A stretch of 64,000 nt of DNA, from NCBI GenBank assembly GCA_964565925.1, contig CAZMGV010000002.1:124001-188000 (forward strand). The letters run 5' to 3'. This document shows positions 60,598 to 64,000 of the stretch, piece by piece. Position 1 is the stretch's first letter. Each line of letters opens with the position of its first letter. This DNA comes from CAZMGV01 sp964565925 (lineage in GTDB: Bacteria > JAGRBM01 > JAHCIT01). The notes below the pieces were generated by a model. That model had not been told where the DNA came from. It saw only the letters and a list, made by a program, of their open reading frames with translations, and did not search any database. The translations under genes were made by a program, and so were the position numbers.

Positions 60598-63500
60598 TCA
60601 GGGTCCGTTAATCAGTTCCGGGGTGGTACGCCAGGCCGTTCCATCGCCCAACTGACCACTGCTATTGTCACCCCAGCAATAAAGCGAACCGGTACCCCTC
60701 CGACCGCAAGTCGCAACACCGCCCGGCGAAACTTCAAGCCAGTCAGTCGCACTCCCCGTTTGGGTAGGTATGGTTTTCCTGACGGTTGTTCCGTCACCGA
60801 GCTGGCCGCTACCATTGTAACCCCAACAATAAATTGCCCCACTCTGACGTTGTCCGCAGACGAAAGCGTCACCCGTCCATACCTTTACCCAATCGGTGGC
60901 CGTGCCCGTCTGAACCGGCGAATTCTTGTTCATCGTCGTACCGTCGCCCAACTGGCCATACAAATTATTGCCCCAGCAATAAAGGGAACCGGCACCCCGC
61001 CGCCCGCAGGTCTCATCGCCGTCCGCCGAGATCTGAACCCAGTCGGTAGCCGTACCCACCTGCGTTGGCCTGACTTTACCCACCGTTGTTCCGATTCCCA
61101 ACTCGCCACTGGCGTTTATACCCCAGCAGTAAACAGCCCCGTTCGACCGGCGCCCGCAGGTGTGCCACGCGGCGGCCGAAATCTCTACCCAGTCGGTCGC
61201 CGTCCCCACCTGAACTGGAGAACTTTGATCCGTCGTCGTTCCGTCGCCCAGTTCGCCGTTACTGTTAGAACCCCAGCAATACAGCGTTCCGGTGCCTCGA
61301 CGTCCGCAGGTATGGGTAAAACCTGCTGAAATATCCAACCAGTCGGTCGCGGCTCCTACCTGGACCGGCGAACTCTTGTTCACCACGGTCCCGTCGCCCA
61401 GCGCACCAGAACTGTTATTGCCCCAGCAGTACAGGGCACCGTTCTGCCGCCGTCCGCAGGTGTGATACCCGCCTGCTGATATCTGTACCCAGTCGGTGGC
61501 GGCACCCACCTGGACCGGCGAACTCTTGTTTACCACCGTACTGTCGCCCACCTGACCCGACGAGTTAAGCCCCCAGCAGTAGATCGTATTGTTCTGACGC
61601 CGTCCACAGGTGTGATATTCGCCTGCCGACATTTGCACCCAGTCGGTAGCAAGCCCGACCTGCACTGGCGAACTCTTGTTCCCTGTCGTCCCATCGCCCA
61701 ACTGACCGACACTGTTCAAACCCCAGCAGTACAGGTTGCCGTTCTGACGCAGGCCGCAAGCGTGGAGATATCCTGACGAAATCCGTGCCCAGTCCGTGGC
61801 GGCTCCCACTTGTAATGGCGAACTCCGGTTTGCGGCTGTGCCGTCGGCTACCTGGCCCAACGAATTATCACCCCAGCAGTAAAGGGCTTTGTTCTGCCTG
61901 CGTCCGCAGGCAAAGGCGTAACCCGCCGAAATCTCCACCCAGTCGGTGGCACTTCCCACCTGGACCGGCGAATTCTTGTTCACTGTCGTTCCGTCGCCCA
62001 GCGCACCAGAACTGTTATTACCCCAGCAGTAAAGGGCCCCGGCCTGCCGCCGCCCACACGCATGCCGCCCGCCAGTCGAAATCTCCAACCAGTCGGTGGC
62101 AGCCCCCACCTGAACCGGCGAATTCCGGTTCCCAGCCGCCCCGATACCCAGCTCGCCCGAACCGTTATATCCCCAGCAGTAAAGGGCACTGCTCTGATTC
62201 CGGCCACAAGTGAAGCCATTTCCCACCGAGACATCCAACCAGTCTGTGGCGGCCCCCACCTGAACCGGCGAATTCTTGTTNNNNNNNNNNNNNNNNNNNN
62301 NNNNNNNNNNNNNNNNNNNNNNNNNNNNNNNNNNNNNNNNNNNNNNNNNNNNNNNNNNNNNNNNNNNNNNNNNNNNNNNNCCGAGACATCCAACCAGTCT
62401 GTGGCGGCCCCCACCTGAACCGGCGAATTCTTGTTTACCGTCGTACTGTCGCCAAGTTCGCCCCAGCTGTTATCACCCCAGCAGTACAAGGCATTATTCT
62501 GCCTGCGACCGCACGCGTGCCGATCGCCTGCCGAGACGTCCATCCAATCCGTCGCCGTCCCCACCTGTACCGGCGAATTCTTGTTCACCGTCGTACCGTC
62601 GCCCAGCTGTCCCCGGAAATTGTATCCCCAACAGTATATGATCCCATTCAGCCGCCGTCCGCAGGTGAAGCCATTTCCCGCCGAGATCTGTACCCAGTCG
62701 GTAGCCGAACCCACCTGGACCGGTGAACTCTGGTTCTCCGTGGATGCGATGCCGAGCTGACCGTAACTATTCAAACCCCAGCAGAAAAGCGCTCCATTCA
62801 ATCCCCGTCCGCAGCTGTGATTATACCCCGCTGATATCTCGGCCCAAACCACGGGAAGCACATCGACCATCACTGTCGCGGGCGTCGCATCAGCTATGCC
62901 CCGCGCATCAGTACATGTGTAGGTGATAGTGTAGGAACCCTGATGACTGAAGGTGACACTGCCCGGGTCGGCGGCCGTTGAATTCGTCGCCCCGCCGCCG
63001 AAATCCCACAGGTGGGTAAGCGTTGCGCCGCCGACATTGTCGTCCGTACAGGCGCTGGTGAAGTTCACCGACTGCCCGGCGGTGATCGCTACATTTGACG
63101 ACGGGGTATCGATCACTCCGTTCGGTGCACCGTTTACAGACACCGTCATCGTCGCCGGCGCCGGATCGGCAACCAAACGTGCATCGGTGCAGGTATAGGT
63201 GACGGTGTAAATCCCGGCCGTATTGAACGTGACACCGCCGGGGTCGGCGGCGGTCGAGCTCGTTGCACCACCTCCGAAATTCCAGAGATGGGTCAGCGTC
63301 GCGCCGCCGATATTGTCGTCCGTGCAACTGCCGGTGAAGTTCACCGACTGTCCGGCATTTATGGTTGAATCGCCCGCAGGAGTATCGATTGTCCCGTCGG
63401 GCGTACCGTTCACCGATACCGTCAGTGACGCCGGCGCCGGATCGGCAACCGAACGCGCGTCGGTGCAGGTATAAGTGACCGTATAGGTCCCGGCCGTATT

Positions 63501-64000
63501 GAACGTGACACTGCCCGGATCAGCCGCCGTTGAGTTTGTCGCCCCACCGCCGAAGTTCCACAGGTGGGAAAGCGTGGAGCCGCCGATATTGTCGTCCGTG
63601 CAACTGCCGGTGAAGTTCACCGACTGTCCGGCGTCGATGGTCACATCGGCCGCCGGAGTGTCGATTACTCCGTTCGGTGCGCCGTTCACATAGACCGTCA
63701 GTGATGTAGGCACCGGATCGGCAACCGAACGTGCATCGGTGCAGGTATAGGTCACGGTGTAAATGCCAGCCGTATTGAAGGCGACACTGCCAGGGTCCGC
63801 AGTGGTCGAATTCGTCGCCCCGCCGCCAAAATTCCAGAGATGCGTGAGTGTGGAGCCGCCGATATTGTCGTCCGTACAGGTGCCGGTAAAGCTCACCGAC
63901 TGTCCGGCGTCGATCGTCACATTTCCTGAGGGGGTGTCGATCACTCCATCAGGCGCGCCGTTCACATAGACCGTCAGCGACGTAGGCACCGGATCGGCAA
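60598..64000 (-). CDS. Giant secreted PKD-RCC1 repeat protein (5' end beyond window, assembly gap inside)
   Basis: The gene runs in from the right edge and stops at 60598. From 64000 to about 62860 it encodes PKD-type domains with a 92-residue period: TCTDARSVADPxPxSLTV, NGAPxGVIDTP, AGQSVxFTGxCTDDNIGG, LTHLWNFGGGAT. From about 62855 to 60600 it encodes RCC1-like repeats of 50 residues: TDWVQISAGxxHTCGRRxNGALYCWGxNSxGxLGDGT. Eleven full repeats follow the gap and three precede it. The pieces on either side of the N-run are in different frames only because the gap length is arbitrary. RCC1 repeats form propellers and PKD domains are spacers on surface proteins; two Cys per RCC1 repeat (TCGRR, LYCWG) suggest disulfides. 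The signal peptide is outside the window. Confidence 0.88.
60600..62855 (-). repeat. RCC1-type tandem repeats, 150-base period
   Basis: Each unit encodes about 50 residues with TDW at the start and PVQV at the end. Conserved parts (CACCTGnACCGGCGAATTCTTG-like on the plus strand) are nearly identical between units, while variable positions fall mainly in the H/F-x-CGRR-x-N and W-G-x-N-S segments. At least 14 units are visible, with more possibly hidden in the gap. Confidence 0.88.
62281..62380. other. Assembly gap of 100 N
   Basis: A run of exactly 100 unknown bases, which is a placeholder length. The 55 bases before it (62226-62280) are identical to the 55 bases after it (62381-62435). Confidence 0.98.
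62880..64000 (-). repeat. PKD-domain tandem repeats, about 276-base period
   Basis: Repeats of GGTCGGCGGC-like DNA recur at about 62957, 63241, 63517 and 63793. They encode ~92-residue PKD-type domains, each with two Cys positions in CTDDN and YTCTDAR. The array continues past the right edge. Confidence 0.85.

Noticed and set aside
61980..62435. Apparent frameshift or pseudogene in the RCC1 gene
   Set aside because: The frame changes exactly at the 100-N placeholder; the flanking repeats are intact, so this is an assembly artefact.
60600..62855. CRISPR-like regular repeats
   Set aside because: Units are 150 bases and stay open in one frame as RCC1 domains; there are no short repeats with unique spacers.

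Overview
The window is a GC-rich stretch of bacterial chromosome, densely packed with genes on both strands. It comes from a Gram-negative (diderm) organism: it encodes an Omp85-type barrel, a DUF3943/beta-barrel outer-membrane protein, lipoproteins, a Do-family periplasmic protease and very large secreted repeat proteins. The gene mix (AurF/R2-like ferritin protein, MAPEG protein, retinol-saturase-like flavoprotein, NHSGxLPxDG acyltransferase, c-di-AMP riboswitches) looks like a deltaproteobacterial or related lineage (Myxococcota/Desulfobacterota type). That placement is inference. A 100-N run shows this is a scaffold from a draft or metagenome assembly. I see no phage, insertion sequence or CRISPR array.

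Layout. 1-8058: 5' part of a giant minus-strand secreted DUF11-repeat protein that runs off the left edge. 8374-8666: tRNA-Glu(CTC) and tRNA-Gln(CTG). 8.9-16.3 kb: DUF255/thioredoxin protein, dienelactone hydrolase plus ABM monooxygenase pair, Tat-like metallophosphoesterase, DUF3943 barrel, ferritin-like diiron protein. 16.4-27.5 kb: quality control and core genes (mutS, lon, htrA), two predicted exported proteins, zinc phospholipase C, aroQ. 27.6-30.6 kb: membrane PAS-PAS-GGDEF-EAL protein, followed by tRNA-Ala(GGC). 30.9-35.2 kb: BtrH-N protein, two tandem MacB-type permeases without an ATPase, MAPEG protein, small membrane protein. 35.2-42.5 kb: peroxiredoxin, SDR, FAD oxidoreductase, double-FKBP lipoprotein, transketolase-like enzyme, GST.

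42.5-47.4 kb is the most striking region: two paralogous KimA-like APC permeases, each preceded by its own ydaO/yuaA-type (cyclic di-AMP) riboswitch. Each riboswitch has a sigma70-like promoter placed so that transcription should begin at the aptamer's first bases. Distinct downstream pairings can reach each ribosome-binding site. This implies c-di-AMP control of potassium or osmolyte uptake in a diderm bacterium.

47.6-60.5 kb: plsC overlapping an M23-lamin-tail protein, chromate transporter, extended SDR, enoyl-CoA hydratase overlapping a MoxR ATPase, an AT-rich orphan, an Omp85-type barrel, a single-domain response regulator, and a likely lipid/isoprenoid operon (acyltransferase, epimerase, ispE). 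60598-64000: the C-terminal part of a second giant minus-strand secreted protein, with PKD domains followed by at least 14 RCC1-type repeats. It is interrupted by an assembly gap whose two flanks are identical.
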